Below, piece by piece: positions 26,532 to 35,244 of a stretch of 64,000 bases of DNA. The stretch comes from Acetobacter malorum (GTDB lineage: Bacteria > Pseudomonadota > Alphaproteobacteria > Acetobacterales > Acetobacteraceae): the NCBI RefSeq assembly GCF_001580615.1, contig NZ_LHZC01000051.1, forward strand, positions 1 to 64,000, given 5' to 3'. The first letter of the stretch is position 1; every line of letters starts with the position of its first letter. The position numbers and the translations under genes are program-made. Under the pieces are notes generated by a model. That model ran no database searches, was not told where the DNA came from, and was given only the letters and a program-made list of their open reading frames with translations.

Positions 26532-27535
26532 ACTGAGACTCCATTGGTGAGGCGAAGAGCGTAATCGAATGCCGTTTCCAGGCTGGACGGATCGGCAATA
26601 CCCCGTCCTGCAATATCGAACGCTGTGCCGTGATCAGGGCTTGTACGCGTGAAGGGCAGGCCGAGGGTAATGTTCACACCTTGCGCCAGCCCCATGTATT
26701 TGACGGGAATCAGTCCCTGGTCATGATACTGCGCGATGACGATATCGAACCGTCCCTCGCGCGCATGCATGAACACCATGTCACCGGCCCAGGGACCGGA
26801 GACATCAATGCCTTCATTGCGGGCCTGGGCGATGGCGGGGCCGATGATACGGGTCTCTTCGTCACCAAACAGGTCACCCTCTCCCGCATGAGGATTGAGG
26901 GCTGCTACGGCGATGCGCGGGTGATCGATACCCAGTGCGCGTGCCCCCGTGTAAGCCAGCCGGATTGCTGCCATCTGGGCAGGAAAATCAGCTCGCTGGA
27001 TCGCGTCCCTGAGAGAACAGTGGATCGTCACCAGCACAACGCGGATGTCCTCATTCGCCAGCATCATGGCGACATCCAAGCCGCCAGCCTGCTCGGCAAG
27101 AATTTCCGTATGGCCAGGATAGTGCAGTCCGGCAGCGGCGAGCGCCTCCTTGTGGATCGGTGCAGTAACAATCGCTCGGATTGCTCCTGCCTTCGCCAAA
27201 CGAGTTGCGGCCAGGACTGCCGCGTAAGCGGCGCGGCCACTCTCAGCGCTGACCTGACCCATGGGCGGCAATTCTGCGCATTCTGATGAGACCAGCACAT
27301 TCAGCATTCCGTCTTCGAACCGGGCTTCGGCTGGTGTCTTGATCCGGTGCAGCCGTGCCAATGGGTCAAGTGTTATCAGCGCCTGATGCATCACCAGTGG
27401 ATCACCCACGACGATCCAGTGCCGCTGCAGCGGTCGTTGCAGGAACATTCGTGCCACGATCTCTGGACCAATCCCGGCAGGATCTCCCATTGTGACACCT
27501 AGCGGCGAAGTGAGGCGAGAAGTTTTATTCATCAT
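26528..27535 (-). CDS. pdxA2: PdxA2-type 4-phospho-hydroxyacid dehydrogenase
   Basis: 335 residues, same fold as Pdx[68 protein letters not shown] and [13 protein letters not shown] carry the metal-binding histidines and substrate motifs. It differs markedly from the housekeeping pdxA at 11.5 kb and sits with a TIM-barrel and a cupin gene under a divergent LysR gene, not with pdxJ. PdxA2 enzymes are known to oxidise 4-phospho-D-erythronate or 4-phosphothreonate in four-carbon sugar-acid catabolism. The DUF1537 kinase that usually accompanies them is absent. Confidence 0.88.
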   Translation of the reverse strand: MMNKTSRLTSPLGVTMGDPAGIGPEIVARMFLQRPLQRHWIVVGDPLVMHQALITLDPLARLHRIKTPAEARFEDGMLNVLVSSECAELPPMGQVSAESGRAAYAAVLAATRLAKAGAIRAIVTAPIHKEALAAAGLHYPGHTEILAEQAGGLDVAMMLANEDIRVVLVTIHCSLRDAIQRADFPAQMAAIRLAYTGARALGIDHPRIAVAALNPHAGEGDLFGDEETRIIGPAIAQARNEGIDVSGPWAGDMVFMHAREGRFDIVIAQYHDQGLIPVKYMGLAQGVNITLGLPFTRTSPDHGTAFDIAGRGIADPSSLETAFDYALRLTNGVSV

Positions 27536-27544
27536 CCCAGTGAG

Positions 27545-27562
27545 AATAACGAAACGGTTTAT
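27545..27562. promoter_or_regulatory. Candidate LysR operator in the divergent promoter
   Basis: ATAAC-N6-GTTTAT is an imperfect inverted repeat in the 75-bp gap between pdxA2 and the divergent LysR gene. LysR-type regulators usually bind T-N11-A motifs in exactly this place. Assigned on position and symmetry only. Confidence 0.35.
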
Positions 27563-27610
27563 AAGGAAAATCGATATAAACTGACCTTTTCTGGTGATAA
27601 AATCTAACCA

Positions 27611-28474
27611 ATGAAGCGTTCTGACATTCCCTCACTTGATGATTTGCGTGCCTTCGCAACGGTTGTGCGCCTGGGCTCGGTGCGGGCGGCAGCCACGGAA
27701 CTGGCTCTGACGCATGGAGCCGTCAGTCGTCGGGTGTCCAAGCTTGCTGATGATCTGAAACTCCAGCTTCTGGAGCCAGATGGGCGCGGGGTGCGACCGA
27801 CCCAGGATGGGGCGCGTCTGGCACATGCGGCAACCGAGGCACTGAAAGGGATAGCAGGGGTATTGGCTGAGATTCGGTCATCATCCAATACCCAGCCGAT
27901 TGTGTTGTCCTGCGAACGATCGCTGGCAATGCGCTGGCTGATCCCGCGCCTGTCCGACTTCCAGGACCGTCATTCGGGGATCGATGTGCATCTTTCGACC
28001 GGTGGGGGCCCGCTGGATTTCGCACGTGCCCGCGTTACGCTGGCAATCCGGCGTCTTGATTTCCCGCTTGCTCCCGATTGGGCTGTTACCACAATCGCGC
28101 GGGAGGCGGTCGGGCCGGTCATGCGCCCTGACATGGCACAACGCTTCGCCGACGGGAGCTATCTGGCACTTGGGTCGCGCACTCGGCCCGAGGCATGGAA
28201 GAACTGGGTGGCGTCCCGGCCCGACATGCCCACACCACGCGACGTCCGTCTGTACGACCATCATTTCATGATGCTGGAAGCCGCCGCCAATGGCCTGGGT
28301 GTTGCCCTGTCGCCCCATATCATTGCTATGGACGATATTGCGACCGGTCGGCTTGTGGCACCGGCCGGTTTCGACGCGGATGGAACATCTTACGGGCTGA
28401 TCCGGCCAGGCGACATGGAAATAACAGACAGCGTCAGCGTCCTGGAAAAATGGATCATCAAACAGGTTCCATAA
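27611..28474 (+). CDS. LysR-family regulator of the PdxA2 cassette
   Basis: 287 residues. N-terminal winged HTH: IPSLDDLRAFATVVRLGSVRAAATELALTHGAVSRRVSKLADDLKLQLLE (residues 4-53), the GcvA-like version. A two-lobed effector domain follows (PIVLSCERSLAMRWLIPRLSDFQ). Divergent orientation with a 75-bp gap predicts control of pdxA2-barrel-cupin in response to a sugar acid or its phosphate. Confidence 0.9.
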   Translation: MKRSDIPSLDDLRAFATVVRLGSVRAAATELALTHGAVSRRVSKLADDLKLQLLEPDGRGVRPTQDGARLAHAATEALKGIAGVLAEIRSSSNTQPIVLSCERSLAMRWLIPRLSDFQDRHSGIDVHLSTGGGPLDFARARVTLAIRRLDFPLAPDWAVTTIAREAVGPVMRPDMAQRFADGSYLALGSRTRPEAWKNWVASRPDMPTPRDVRLYDHHFMMLEAAANGLGVALSPHIIAMDDIATGRLVAPAGFDADGTSYGLIRPGDMEITDSVSVLEKWIIKQVP

Positions 28475-28672
28475 CCCTCGATGGAGTGGATTTTTCCGCG
28501 GCTGTGCAGTGCGATATCACAGTTGTGAATAGCGGTTGGGCGACGGAACGTCCGCCTCGAAGTTACTCAAAGATATAAGCAGTCATAGATTTAGGTTAAC
28601 CCATCTATTGATGACGTATTCTATGTTCGCTGTTGCGTTTATGGGCGCAGATATTCGTCTACTCAGAGAGCG

Positions 28673-29425
28673 CTAACGATAGTTACCAGGCGTTATTCCC
28701 ACAATTCGCCTGAACATGGCCGTAAAAGCACTTGGCGTCTCATAGCCTAATGTTTCAGCGATCGAAGCCACCTGTTCGCCGGCAATGATTTTCGGGACAG
28801 CTATCAGAATGAGCGCCTGTTGCCGCCAGATCGAGAGGGAGCAGCCAAATTCGCTCTGGGCCATACGCGTAAGAGTTCTGATGGAAGTTCCAGCTTGCTT
28901 CGATAAAGCCTTCATGCCCGGATTGATGCTGGGAGTTGCGAGAATTTCGGCACAGGCCGATGCAAGGCGTCTGTCAACTGCCATCGCCAGAGACAAAAGA
29001 TCAGGTGTGAGATGACAGAGTTCATCCAGCAGCACTGCAGCAAGCCGATGAAATCGTGGAGGATCTTCAATCACGTCCTGCGAGAGGCTCTTCAGAATGA
29101 TTTCACGCAGGAATGGTGAGACCATGAAGCCACTCGGCTGTTCACCGAGAGAGAATGTTGCCCTGCTGGCGACAATATAGACCGTTCGAAGGGTAACCTT
29201 GCCCCGCGCTCTTAACGCATGCGCGGTGCGAGGCGGTATCCATAAACCGCGTTGCGGAGGCACAAGCCACAGACGCGTCGGGGTGCGGATCTCCATGACG
29301 CCTTCAGTCGCATGAATGAACTGACCATCTTTGTGGCAGTGTTCACCAACTGTCTCGCCATCCACGTAGTCCCGCGCAAGCGCCCGGATATCAGCGGGTT
29401 TAGAATTATCAATGTACGGCATCAT
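28673..29425 (-). CDS. AraC-family regulator
   Basis: 250 residues. The N-terminal cupin sensor domain (GEHCHKDGQFIHATEGVMEIRT, then LWIPPRTAHALRARG) is of the AraC_binding/YSIRV type. The C-terminal tandem HTH (MKALSKQAGTSIRTLTRMAQSEFGCSLSIWRQQALILIA, then VASIAETLGYETPSAFTAMFRRIVGITPGNYR) is complete. It overlaps the hydrolase gene upstream by 17 bp, so both are on one transcript and the regulator may control its own operon. Confidence 0.9.
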   Translation of the reverse strand: MMPYIDNSKPADIRALARDYVDGETVGEHCHKDGQFIHATEGVMEIRTPTRLWLVPPQRGLWIPPRTAHALRARGKVTLRTVYIVASRATFSLGEQPSGFMVSPFLREIILKSLSQDVIEDPPRFHRLAAVLLDELCHLTPDLLSLAMAVDRRLASACAEILATPSINPGMKALSKQAGTSIRTLTRMAQSEFGCSLSIWRQQALILIAVPKIIAGEQVASIAETLGYETPSAFTAMFRRIVGITPGNYR

Positions 29426-30314
29426 CGATCAGATGTTCAATGAACCACTCTTGGGCGGCCTGGCTGGTCTCGTTAAAGCACCGTACATAAGGGTCGAAAT
29501 GTCCACCGTGGATCATGTGTAGCTTTTTGGGGGGCAAAGCTGACTGGTAGCTTTCGAGGCAGATATCGGTCGCAGTCAGGATGTCCTGATCGGCGACGAT
29601 CATCAGTAGAGGGGTGGGACTGATTCGAGCGATATGAATACCGGGTTCGTTCTCACGTGCCAGTTCGGCGCTGCGAAGGGTCAGTTCATTCCTCCATGTC
29701 GGTGCAAAACTCCGGGTGCCGTTGAAGAAATCATAGGCATCTGTTCCGCCCATGGCGCACGCTATTTCCGGCCTGCCGGAGACTGCCGGAAACATCGCAG
29801 GAGCTTTTCCCTGGAACCGTGCGGCACGGTCGGCGACAAAGCTGGAGAGAAGTGACGGCACAAGGTCGGAACGGATGCGACGCTGGGAAGAGCGATAACC
29901 ACTGACTGTCGGAACCTGGCTCACAACGCATCGCACCCGACGGTCAAGAGCAGCGACTTCAAGCACATGACCTCCACTGTAACTCGTGCCCCACAAGCCA
30001 ATCCGTTGCGGATCAATCCATGAAACCGTCTGGGCAAAACTGATGGCGTCACGGTAACCACGCCTTTGAAGCACGGGGTCGGCTTCCTGTCGGGGAATGC
30101 CGTCGCTTGCTCCAAAATTGGCGTGATCATACAGGATCACCCCAAACCCTGCCGTGACGAAAACTTCGGCATAGCGATCGAGATATTGCTCCTTAACGCC
30201 AGAAAGACCATGCGCCATCACGATTGCCGGGTATTCACCCTTGCCTCCTTCTGGCTGATAAAGCCAGCCACGGAGCGTTCTTCCCTCAGACAGAAATTCA
30301 ATATCATTCCGCAT
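29409..30314 (-). CDS. Alpha/beta hydrolase (dienelactone hydrolase / acyl-peptidase type)
   Basis: 301 residues. Nucleophile Ser lies in GLWGTSYSGGHVLE (GxSxG), the oxyanion region in VMAHGLSGVKEQ, the acidic residue in MIVADQDILT, and the catalytic His in IHGGHFDPY. Together these make a full catalytic triad. The protein resembles polyketide-processing thioesterases and X-Pro/dienelactone hydrolases. No signal peptide, so cytoplasmic. It overlaps the AraC gene. The substrate is unknown. Confidence 0.85.
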   Translation of the reverse strand: MRNDIEFLSEGRTLRGWLYQPEGGKGEYPAIVMAHGLSGVKEQYLDRYAEVFVTAGFGVILYDHANFGASDGIPRQEADPVLQRRGYRDAISFAQTVSWIDPQRIGLWGTSYSGGHVLEVAALDRRVRCVVSQVPTVSGYRSSQRRIRSDLVPSLLSSFVADRAARFQGKAPAMFPAVSGRPEIACAMGGTDAYDFFNGTRSFAPTWRNELTLRSAELARENEPGIHIARISPTPLLMIVADQDILTATDICLESYQSALPPKKLHMIHGGHFDPYVRCFNETSQAAQEWFIEHLIDDAVH

Positions 30315-30612
30315 TGCGACCTTCCTTCCACGATGCTTCCTGATAATGGTTTTACCGATTGGCCAACAGAACGCTTCCGGCCAGAAAAAGCGCCAGATCG
30401 GCCACGGATCACGAATGCCTTATCGTGCGATCAAAGGGACATCAGCCCGATCCCTCTTTAAGAGTGGTGAGGTATGTCCGCTTTCAGAATGAGCAAAAAC
30501 TGACAACAATTTCCATTATGAAGCGTAAGCCGTAGGTCGGCTTATCGCCGAGCAAGCGTCCAAATAGCTCAATCCAGATGACCACAGAATTTCCATCTAC
30601 ACGCAACCATCG
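30315..30612. other. Gene-free gap between cassette and mobilisation module
   Basis: No gene. TATGTCCGCT at 30473-30482 is the exact complement of AGCGGACATA near 25390, i.e. short inverted matches flank the 25.4-30.5 kb regulator/catabolic block; this may be chance. Confidence 0.3.
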
Positions 30613-31389
30613 TCAAGGCAGCCTCCAACCATCATAAACAGCCCCACCCCCGCCATCTGTTGTCACTGAACTGAGACAATAGCCGTTCTGTACACGCCAC
30701 CCACTCCCTGCACATTTAAGTATCTTGGCAAGGTCACCCGATTTGTAGAGCTTGTAGATCGGATCGATCAATCCGTGTTCATAGAGTTGTCGGGCTGTCT
30801 TCCCAGCCTCACCCGTCGCCCAGGACGTCATCGCCAGAGCATTCATGTCACGGGCATCCGCCATTCCTTTTTCGTAGCCGGTTTTCTGCCCAGCGTTAGA
30901 CCCCGCGCTATACCCTGCTTTCTGTCCGTCCGCTGTTCCTTTGTTGTATCCTACATTATAACCAGCGTCATAATGGGCGTCATGAAACTGTGTTCTTCCG
31001 GTCCACAAGACCGTAACCAGACCTATACAGACAAGTGCAAACACCGTAATTGAAATTGCACTCCAAATCTGCATCTTTCGCTGCAGGACTGTAGACGCAA
31101 CGACCTGCCCCGCCGCAGCGACAGCGGAATTCAAATCTGATTTTATCTTTGCCTCATATCTCTGCATTGCCTGACGTGAATTCTGATTGAACTCATCAGA
31201 GATGACTTCAATGGCCTGCGGAATATCCTGCAATGCTTTCGTATAATACTGAAAGGGTATCAGGATCAGCCACAATGCATCGTTATCCCTGATATCCAAT
31301 GATTTCTTAATTCTGTAATGCTCCTGGATCTCGGCGTCCGTGGGATTTCGTCCATAAAATTCCTGGAAAACAGTCTGGAATTTTGTCAT
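30613..31389 (-). CDS. Membrane protein with Gly-Tyr repeat stalk, in the mobilisation cluster
   Basis: 258 residues, no family recognised. One central membrane helix (WSAISITVFALVCIGLVTVLW, about residues 109-129) is followed by a string of Gly/Tyr/Ala units about 4 residues long (YDAGYNVGYNKGTADGQKAGYS), then a small C-terminal domain with Cys residues (KCAGSGWRVQNGYCLSS). The N-terminal half (about 100 residues) is soluble and helical. It overlaps the ParA-like gene by 4 bp, so the two products are made together. It may anchor the ParA-like ATPase at the membrane near the conjugation machinery; that is inference. Confidence 0.7.
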   Translation of the reverse strand: MTKFQTVFQEFYGRNPTDAEIQEHYRIKKSLDIRDNDALWLILIPFQYYTKALQDIPQAIEVISDEFNQNSRQAMQRYEAKIKSDLNSAVAAAGQVVASTVLQRKMQIWSAISITVFALVCIGLVTVLWTGRTQFHDAHYDAGYNVGYNKGTADGQKAGYSAGSNAGQKTGYEKGMADARDMNALAMTSWATGEAGKTARQLYEHGLIDPIYKLYKSGDLAKILKCAGSGWRVQNGYCLSSVTTDGGGGAVYDGWRLP

Positions 31390-32063
31390 TCAATAACCTC
31401 CTCAAACATCTTTTTGACTTCACCACGCCATCTCAGAAGTTCAATCCGATTACCAATCGGAAAATCTTCCGCCGCCTTCTCGATCGTCATCCGCTTTATG
31501 TAAAAATCGTCCGCGACACGATCCGCAACTTCTGGAAAAACAAGTGACTTTCCACCGAGCTGCTCTATGTATTTTTTTGTCTGGGAATTATTATAAGTTA
31601 CGAATTTCTCCTGATTACCAAAGTAAGTGTTCATGACAATGTTTGTTTTGGATTCAGGAATCTGATCCAGAAAATTTCGTAAAAGTTCTATACAATCACG
31701 CTGACGATTGATAACCCAGAACGTAATCAGTTTGCGTTTCAGAAGTGGCAATGCTTGTTGAAGCCGATCCCCATACATCTGTACTGCATGATCATTCCGG
31801 GCCGCCGAATTAATGACCACGACATGATTTCTATGGTTGTCACAGTGAGTGATGAGATCCATCCAGCCGTCAACATGATCAAGATTCAAGGCGACTGCAG
31901 TTGTCACGCCGCCATAACATTTCAAGACATCAGGATTTGAATTATCTGTCTCAACAAGTAAGACATTTTTATCCTCGTTCATCAGAAAATCAACGAGACT
32001 CATGCTTACCATTGATTTCCCAACGCCCCCTTTTACGCCAGCAACCAGATAAATATTTTCCAT
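31386..32063 (-). CDS. ParA/MinD-like ATPase of the mobilisation cluster
   Basis: 225 residues with a deviant Walker A motif (GVKGGVGKSMVS, residues 9-20), the Asp of the ParA switch region in VLLVETDNSNPDVLKCYGG, and a nucleotide-binding VVINSAARNDHAVQM. This is like the small ParA-type ATPases carried by mobilisable plasmids and integrative elements (MobD/TraC-like), not a chromosomal ParA, which would pair with a ParB. Lies between an accessory gene (16 bp away) and the repeat membrane protein gene (4-bp overlap). Confidence 0.85.
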   Translation of the reverse strand: MENIYLVAGVKGGVGKSMVSMSLVDFLMNEDKNVLLVETDNSNPDVLKCYGGVTTAVALNLDHVDGWMDLITHCDNHRNHVVVINSAARNDHAVQMYGDRLQQALPLLKRKLITFWVINRQRDCIELLRNFLDQIPESKTNIVMNTYFGNQEKFVTYNNSQTKKYIEQLGGKSLVFPEVADRVADDFYIKRMTIEKAAEDFPIGNRIELLRWRGEVKKMFEEVIE

Positions 32064-32078
32064 GACAGTTATCCTTTT

Positions 32079-32489
32079 TCACAACACATCACGATCTGGC
32101 GCGATCAGGAATTCAGCCTGATCTTTCACGATCTTTGTTGCCTGTTTTTTTTCTGCGTTCTGTAATGTACATCCCAGATCTTTCTGATTTTGAGTTATAG
32201 ATTTTTTAATCTTTTTCGTATTTTTTTTGGGTAATTTTTCACGATCAAGCTTTGGCTCTCTGAGGTATGTCTTTAACGTCGAGGCCGTGATTTCAAAATC
32301 ATTTTCTCGCAGAAAATCGACAATCTGCTGAAACTCATATCCACGTTTTCGCAATATGGCGATATCATCAGCCAAGATAGCAATACTTTCCTTATTGTTC
32401 AGCTGAATTTCATCTGCCTTTAGTTCCGGCAAGTCTGACATTTTCTTGCATATGTCATTTATCTTTGATCGTTTATGATATGCGCGCAT
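32079..32489 (-). CDS. Mobilisation accessory protein (TraK/MobB-like helical protein)
   Basis: 136 residues, very Lys-rich and helical. The middle (ILADDIAILRKRGYEFQQIVDFLRENDFEITASTLKTYLREPK) resembles the DNA-binding segment of TraK/MobD accessory proteins, where a helix-turn-helix reads ITxSTLKTYL. The rest is a basic tail. The ATG chosen has GAGG seven bases upstream; a GTG four codons earlier is possible. It is the first gene of the leftward run, diverging from the relaxase operon across the candidate oriT. Confidence 0.75.
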   Translation of the reverse strand: MRAYHKRSKINDICKKMSDLPELKADEIQLNNKESIAILADDIAILRKRGYEFQQIVDFLRENDFEITASTLKTYLREPKLDREKLPKKNTKKIKKSITQNQKDLGCTLQNAEKKQATKIVKDQAEFLIAPDRDVL

Positions 32490-32645
32490 TGCCGTCCTCA
32501 CTTCAAATCAGTCAACTGATTCGCTGTTGTGATTTAATTATACAATATCAGCAATATTTTTGATGGCACTAAAATCGCAATTTTTGACATGCCAGAAATT
32601 TCATGCGGTCGTGGTAGACTATGACTGATTCGATTTACAGGATGG

Positions 32646-32683
32646 GGTTTGTCACACACATGCGCCGCATGGTGTGACAAACC
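32646..32683. promoter_or_regulatory. Candidate origin of transfer (oriT) inverted repeat
   Basis: GGTTTGTCACAC and its exact complement GTGTGACAAACC flank a loop that itself contains CATGC/GCATG. It lies in the divergent gap between the accessory gene and the MobC-like/relaxase operon, exactly where IncP/MobP-type oriTs are found. The nic site cannot be placed by eye. Confidence 0.65.
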
Positions 32684-32771
32684 ACGCCAGACCGTTCGGC
32701 GCTCCGCGTCTCACAGGCTGGCTCCTTCCTGCTTCTTTTTCTTCTTTTCTTCAAAAAAAGGAGTCCATCTG

Positions 32772-33092
32772 ATGCCTTTTGAAATCAGAGGTCGTTTCCC
32801 ATTGGATGCAATCGTCAATGTGAGACTGACGACGGCTGAAAAAGACAGACTGAAAGAGGACGCTGACCTTGCTGGAATGAGTGTCTCAGAACTGGTCCGA
32901 CGGCGTTATTTTGGTCGTCCGATCGTTGCCCACGCTGATATCGCCATGATCCGGGAGTTGCGTCGTCTGGGCGGACTCCTCAAACATCTCTATCTGTCAA
33001 GCAACGGTGAACATGCACAGGAAACACTGGCTACCCTGCACGCCCTGAAAGAGGCAATCGAGACGATCAGCCGTGATCATCAAAAAGGTTAA
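32772..33092 (+). CDS. MobC-like relaxosome protein
   Basis: 106 residues. A ribbon-helix-helix-like N-terminal half (AIVNVRLTTAEKDRLKEDADLAGMSVSELVRRRYFGRPI) followed by helices with the RELRRLGGLLKHLYL segment typical of MobC/TraJ proteins that load the relaxase at oriT. The ATG chosen starts MPFEIRGR; a 41-codon extension upstream runs through the oriT and is rejected. Its end overlaps the relaxase start by 20 bp. Confidence 0.85.
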   Translation: MPFEIRGRFPLDAIVNVRLTTAEKDRLKEDADLAGMSVSELVRRRYFGRPIVAHADIAMIRELRRLGGLLKHLYLSSNGEHAQETLATLHALKEAIETISRDHQKG

Positions 33093-34779
33093 AAACCCAA
33101 AGAAATCGACGTCCAAGTCCGAGCGGATCAGACGGTTAATTCTCTACGTCGCAAGTCCGGAAAAAACAGACACGTCAGAAAAATGTACCTATTTCGGCGC
33201 ACGGGGGTTTCTGACAGATCTCCTTGACAGTCAGATCGCGGAGATGATCGCACTTGCAACTGAAGCCGCGCGGTCTGCTGACACCGTGAACCACTACGTG
33301 CTTAGCTGGAAACGTGGAGAAAGTCCGACGACAGAACAGGTGGATGAGGCCGTCACACTCCTGCAAAAAGAAATGGGACTGGAACAGCATCAGATTGTCT
33401 ACGGGCTACACGCAGACACCGGCAACCGCCACCTTCATGTTGTGGTCAACCGCGTTAATCCCGAGACACTCCGATGCACCGAAATCAATCGAGGATTTGA
33501 CATTGAATCTGGTCACAAGGCCATCGCTTTAATCGAGCACCGTCAGGGATGGTCACGCGAAGAAAATGGTCTTTATCAAGTCGGCCCAGACGGAAAACTG
33601 GTTCGCTGCAACAGCCATAGAGATAAGCCTGCTCAAGCCAAAACCGATAGCAACAAAGTGGAGCGTAGAACAGGTAGACGTTCTGTACTGGATGTCGCCA
33701 TTGAAGAGGCGGTTCCTGTCATTAAAGAAGCGACATGCTGGGCTGACGTTCATGAGGAGCTGGCACGGAAAGGCATGAGCTACCGCCGACATGGCAATGG
33801 CGCTGTCATCATGATTGGGGATTCAGCAGTCAAAGCCAGTCAGGCTGATCGGCAGATCAGCTTCATCAAGCTGCAACTCAGGTTGGGACCTTACGAAGAG
33901 CCTGATCAGGCTGCGGAAATACCCGCTGACGGCACTCTTACCATTCCTCTCCTGGTGAGACCGAATGATGTCGATTTGAATGACTATCATCTGGAGCGTA
34001 AAAATTACGAAACCACAAGAAGAAAAGCATTATCAGACGTTACCCGCCAGCATGCAGAGCAGAGGACCAGCTTGAAGGAAATGCAGCGCCGGGAACGCGA
34101 GACCGTTCTGAAGGGTCGATGGCGACGACGTGGCGTGGCTCTCAACGCCCTACGGCATGCGCTGGCTGAAGAACACAGGACAGCGCTCCGCCTTCTTCAT
34201 GACCAGCAGAAGGAAGAACGCCTTGCCAACCGGGAAAGATTGCCTCCCTTCCCCACGATAGAGGAGTGGTTGAAAGCGAACAGGGATCCGTTTCTGGCGG
34301 GACTGTGGGCACATCCTAATTACTTCATGCGTCTGGAGGGGCATGGGACACGTTCCGGTAGCGAGAAGCGAGTTTACAGCATCCCGGGCTTCAGGTCGGT
34401 CGTGCGGGGAGCCTATGTCCATTACTGTAAGCTTACCGAGCCAGAACATATCGCCTTCTCCGATCGTGGCGACCGGATCGATGTCTGCGACACCACAAAT
34501 CGGGAAATCATCCTGGCATCCTTGCGACTGGCGGCCAACAGGTGGGATGAGGTCAAAATTACCGGGACCGATGAGTTCAAGGCGCGCGTCGTGGACCTTG
34601 CCGTTGAACACGGCTTTCGGTTGAAGAACGAGGATCTCCGCCAGACCGTCGAAAAAAGACGGAAAGAAGCTGAAGAACTCAAAATCGTAGAGCAGAAGCA
34701 AGGAGAAGAAAAAGAAAGGCAGTCCTCCCCCATAAAACACTCACTCTCCCATAAACCTTCAGAATGGTTCGAGCGCTGA
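33073..34779 (+). CDS. Relaxase (MobP/VirD2-type) with LPD7-like C-terminal domain
   Basis: 568 residues starting at GTG. The N-terminal relaxase domain has a candidate nicking Tyr at residue 25 (RLILYVASP) and the metal-binding three-His motif HADTGNRHLHVVVNR (His 113, 120, 122). A long coiled, Arg/Glu-rich linker follows. The C-terminal part (IAFSDRGDRIDVCDTTNREI, then NRWDEVKITGTDEFKARVVDLAVEHGFRL) looks like the LPD7 domain of TraI-type relaxases. No coupling protein or type IV secretion genes are present, so the element can be mobilised but does not conjugate by itself. Confidence 0.9.
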   Translation: MIIKKVKNPKKSTSKSERIRRLILYVASPEKTDTSEKCTYFGARGFLTDLLDSQIAEMIALATEAARSADTVNHYVLSWKRGESPTTEQVDEAVTLLQKEMGLEQHQIVYGLHADTGNRHLHVVVNRVNPETLRCTEINRGFDIESGHKAIALIEHRQGWSREENGLYQVGPDGKLVRCNSHRDKPAQAKTDSNKVERRTGRRSVLDVAIEEAVPVIKEATCWADVHEELARKGMSYRRHGNGAVIMIGDSAVKASQADRQISFIKLQLRLGPYEEPDQAAEIPADGTLTIPLLVRPNDVDLNDYHLERKNYETTRRKALSDVTRQHAEQRTSLKEMQRRERETVLKGRWRRRGVALNALRHALAEEHRTALRLLHDQQKEERLANRERLPPFPTIEEWLKANRDPFLAGLWAHPNYFMRLEGHGTRSGSEKRVYSIPGFRSVVRGAYVHYCKLTEPEHIAFSDRGDRIDVCDTTNREIILASLRLAANRWDEVKITGTDEFKARVVDLAVEHGFRLKNEDLRQTVEKRRKEAEELKIVEQKQGEEKERQSSPIKHSLSHKPSEWFER

Positions 34780-35244
34780 GCAGAAATGCTGTATCCTTTC
34801 ATGTTTATCACGCCAGTTGAACAATGTCGTTACAAGCTGCCTATGCGGAAATATTACAAGGCGCGTTAGGATTGGTTGGCGGGTAGTATGGACGTGTCGC
34901 AGTCCGGTGAGGCCGTCTGAACGTAGGGCAGCAAGCTCTGGATGTGGTGGCTGCTATGGACACCCGTGAACTGGCCGAGTCCGCGCTAAGGCGCAGAGAG
35001 CGGCGCTCACAGACTTAGTCCATGGCAGGCAAGCCGCTGCTTCCATACCCATTTCCGGTGGAGGTTTCAAAGCCTGCAATTAGTCCTGCTTCAGACGTCA
35101 GTTAAGAGGCGTTCGAGCAGTACTTTGCGTTATGCTCAACTCAGTATTTTTTGGTTCCAAATTATGCGACCAGCTATACTGAGTAGAAAAATCAGACTAT
35201 GAAAAACAATAAGAAACAGGAAACTTCGGGATATAATAAGAATT
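34780..35244. other. Gap with decayed coding traces
   Basis: No intact gene. A short frame near 34956 (MDTRELAESALRRRERRSQT) has a protein-like composition and may be the tail of a lost mobilisation-associated gene. The sequence becomes AT-rich just before the glycosyltransferase gene. Confidence 0.4.

Noticed and set aside
25380..30482. Inverted AGCGGACATA pair as ends of a transposon carrying the PdxA2 cassette
   Set aside because: Only 10 bp, flanking sequence not similar in matching order, no target duplication and no transposase; likely chance.
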